A DNA stretch of 30,953 bases from a virus. Each line of letters starts with the position of its first letter. Position 1 is the stretch's first letter. The position numbers and the translations under genes are program-made. The notes beneath the pieces were generated by a model. It was not told where the DNA came from. It searched no databases and worked only from the letters and a program-made list of their open reading frames with translations. The stretch spans positions 1 through 30,953 of IMG/VR virus record IMGVR_UViG_3300048839_000337. The stretch is one strand, 5' to 3'. Shown here one piece after another: positions 29,531 to 30,953 of this stretch.

Positions 29531-30953
29531 TTCCGCCCCCGAAGGTCGATCACGTAGCCCTCTGCCACCTCGATATGGCCCGCTTCCGTGGCCACCTTGC
29601 GGGCACGGAAGTACGCCTTCTTCAGCGATTCGGCGTCGGTCAGACCGCTGGCGCGCATCTCTTCGTTGAACGCCTTGCGCAGATCGCGCTCGGGCATGCC
29701 GTTCTGCACCAGGGCCAGCAGACGCTGGTTCCGCCCACCGCGCCCGGCCTGCTGTTCGTCGGCCTGGGCCTGCGAGACTTCGTCCTGGGTGCTCAGGTGC
29801 CGCGCCACCAGCGAGGTGATCATGTCGCCGTCTTCGTCGCGCCCCAGGTCGCACTTGCTCATCTGGAACGTGGAGTCGCTGAAAAGGTCGCCGTCCTTCT
29901 GCTTCTGGCAGCTCAACGTGGCCAGCATCTCCTTCTCGTCGCGCTGCACGCCCAGCAGGTAGTCCAGGTTCGCCCGTATGGCAGACGAACCGCGCGGCCG
30001 CTCGGTGGCGCTGTGGCCCGTGTGGTGCACCAGCAGCACGCTGCAGCCCCACAAGGCGCGAAAGCGCAGCCCGATCTCGCGCAGGTAGGCCGCCATCTCG
30101 TTGGCGCTGTTCTCTTCGCCGCTGTAGGTCTGGCTCAGCGTGTCCACGATCACCAGCCCGGGCGTGGCGCCAACGGCCTGTGCGGCATCCACCACGCGCC
30201 AGGCGTCGACGGTCAGGTCCACCGCCGTGGGCACCACGAACATGGGCGCGTCTTCCCAGCGCAGGTTTCGGTGCCTGTGCCACGCCTCGATGCGGCTCCA
30301 CAGCCCCGAGCCGCCTTCGGCCGCGATGTAGAGCACTGGCGCCTGCTTCGTGAGCCGCCCCATCCACGGCAGGCCGTGCGCCACATGAAGGGCGGCATCC
30401 AGGGCAATGAAGCTTTTGAACGTGCCGCTGCCGCCGAACAGCATGCCGATGCTGGCCGCGGGAATGACATGCTTCACGGCCCACCGCACCGCCTGGGCGC
30501 TTTCGCGCAGGCCGGCCAGGCGCAGCAGCGGCACGCGCGTGCCGGGGCCCTTGCGCTGCGCCTCCACCCGGGCCAGCACGCTGGCGATGCGGTCCATGCG
30601 CTCGGACAGCGGTATGCCAGATACCCGGCTCACGCGGGCGATGTCGTCGGCGCCGGCAATGAGCATGCGCTCGGCCCAGCGCTCGACCACGATCTCGGCA
30701 TAGCGCCGCACGTTGCGCGGGCTGGCCACGCAGTCCAGCAGCTTGCCCAGGTAGGCCAGGCCGCCGCATTCCTGCGCCACACCCAGGGCCGCCAGCCTTT
30801 CGTACACCGTCACCACGTCGGCCGGCTGCTGGCGCTTGAGCAGGTCGACCACCACGCCGAAGATCACGCGGTTGTCGTGCACGTAGAAACACTCGGGCTC
30901 GATCAGGTCGCCCACCAGCGCGATGGCGCCGTTGTCCTGCAGCAGGCTGCCCA
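29527..30953 (-). CDS. DnaB-N / RepA-like (AAA_25) helicase-ATPase, 5' end beyond window
   Basis: The frame is open to 30953, so the start lies outside; the internal GTG at 30915 falls within the DnaB N-terminal domain (LLQDNGAIALVGDLIEP, FYVHDNRVIFGVVVDLL, PADVVTVYERL) and is not the start. The ATPase is of RepA/AAA_25 type: FGGSGTFKSFIALD (Walker A with F before K, as is common in this group), PGLVIVDTLSQTYSG (Walker B), HHTGHSATERPRGSSAIRAN (sensor-type). A charged C-terminal region ends VIDLRGRK with a winged-helix-like segment (PERDLRKAFNEEMR). Combination of DnaB loading domain with a RepA-type motor suggests the phage replicative helicase. It stops with ATGA into the repeat ORF. Confidence 0.85.
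   Translation of the reverse strand, partial: GSLLQDNGAIALVGDLIEPECFYVHDNRVIFGVVVDLLKRQQPADVVTVYERLAALGVAQECGGLAYLGKLLDCVASPRNVRRYAEIVVERWAERMLIAGADDIARVSRVSGIPLSERMDRIASVLARVEAQRKGPGTRVPLLRLAGLRESAQAVRWAVKHVIPAASIGMLFGGSGTFKSFIALDAALHVAHGLPWMGRLTKQAPVLYIAAEGGSGLWSRIEAWHRHRNLRWEDAPMFVVPTAVDLTVDAWRVVDAAQAVGATPGLVIVDTLSQTYSGEENSANEMAAYLREIGLRFRALWGCSVLLVHHTGHSATERPRGSSAIRANLDYLLGVQRDEKEMLATLSCQKQKDGDLFSDSTFQMSKCDLGRDEDGDMITSLVARHLSTQDEVSQAQADEQQAGRGGRNQRLLALVQNGMPERDLRKAFNEEMRASGLTDAESLKKAYFRARKVATEAGHIEVAEGYVIDLRGRK

Overview
The window is visibly GC-rich apart from a few patches. Nearly all of it is the late half of a siphophage-type prophage read on the minus strand. The high GC, the lambda/Mu-like head genes and the GH19 lysin suggest a betaproteobacterial (Burkholderiales-like) host. 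That assignment is inference; no host marker gene is complete here.

Left edge (1-690): the 3' end of a plus-strand gene of unknown product, a short hairpin, a decayed HTH/HNH endonuclease remnant, and a complete tRNA-Ser(CGA) on the minus strand. The tRNA 3' end points left, away from the prophage on the right. No integrase or attachment site can be assigned.

Prologue of the late operon (right end, 28218-30953, transcribed leftwards): a 5'-truncated DnaB-N/RepA-like helicase-ATPase, a small ORF full of GGGACA repeats, two further small genes and a GPZ-like minor tail protein. They are stitched together by ATGA-type overlaps. Packaging and head (20651-28221): Nu1-like small terminase, GpA-like large terminase, a Mor-like HTH protein, a DUF6148-like connector, lambda-family portal, prohead protease with a probable internal scaffold start, decoration protein, Mu gpT-like capsid and a head-tail joining protein. 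A 29-bp exact direct repeat brackets the connector plus portal genes.

Tail (10924-20654): tail terminator, a 56-aa gene, tube protein, a G/GT chaperone pair joined by an A AAA AAC -1 slippery heptamer, a 1324-aa tape measure, a hub-like protein and a distal protein with a lectin-like insert. Lysis (8047-10280): two small multi-span membrane proteins and a GH19 endolysin fused in frame to a holin-like domain that keeps its own Shine-Dalgarno and ATG. Host-recognition region (688-8007): small structural proteins, a LamG-type lectin, a large beta-helix tailspike of lower GC, and a repeat-built fibre protein with a perfect 138-bp tandem duplication, followed by a fibre-tail adaptor.

Almost every gene touches its neighbour, which points to one long translationally coupled late transcript with its promoter beyond the right edge. 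The most unusual features are the endolysin-holin fusion with an internal start, the coding iteron array, the clean frameshift site, the Mor-like gene inside the head module and the paired 29-bp repeats.
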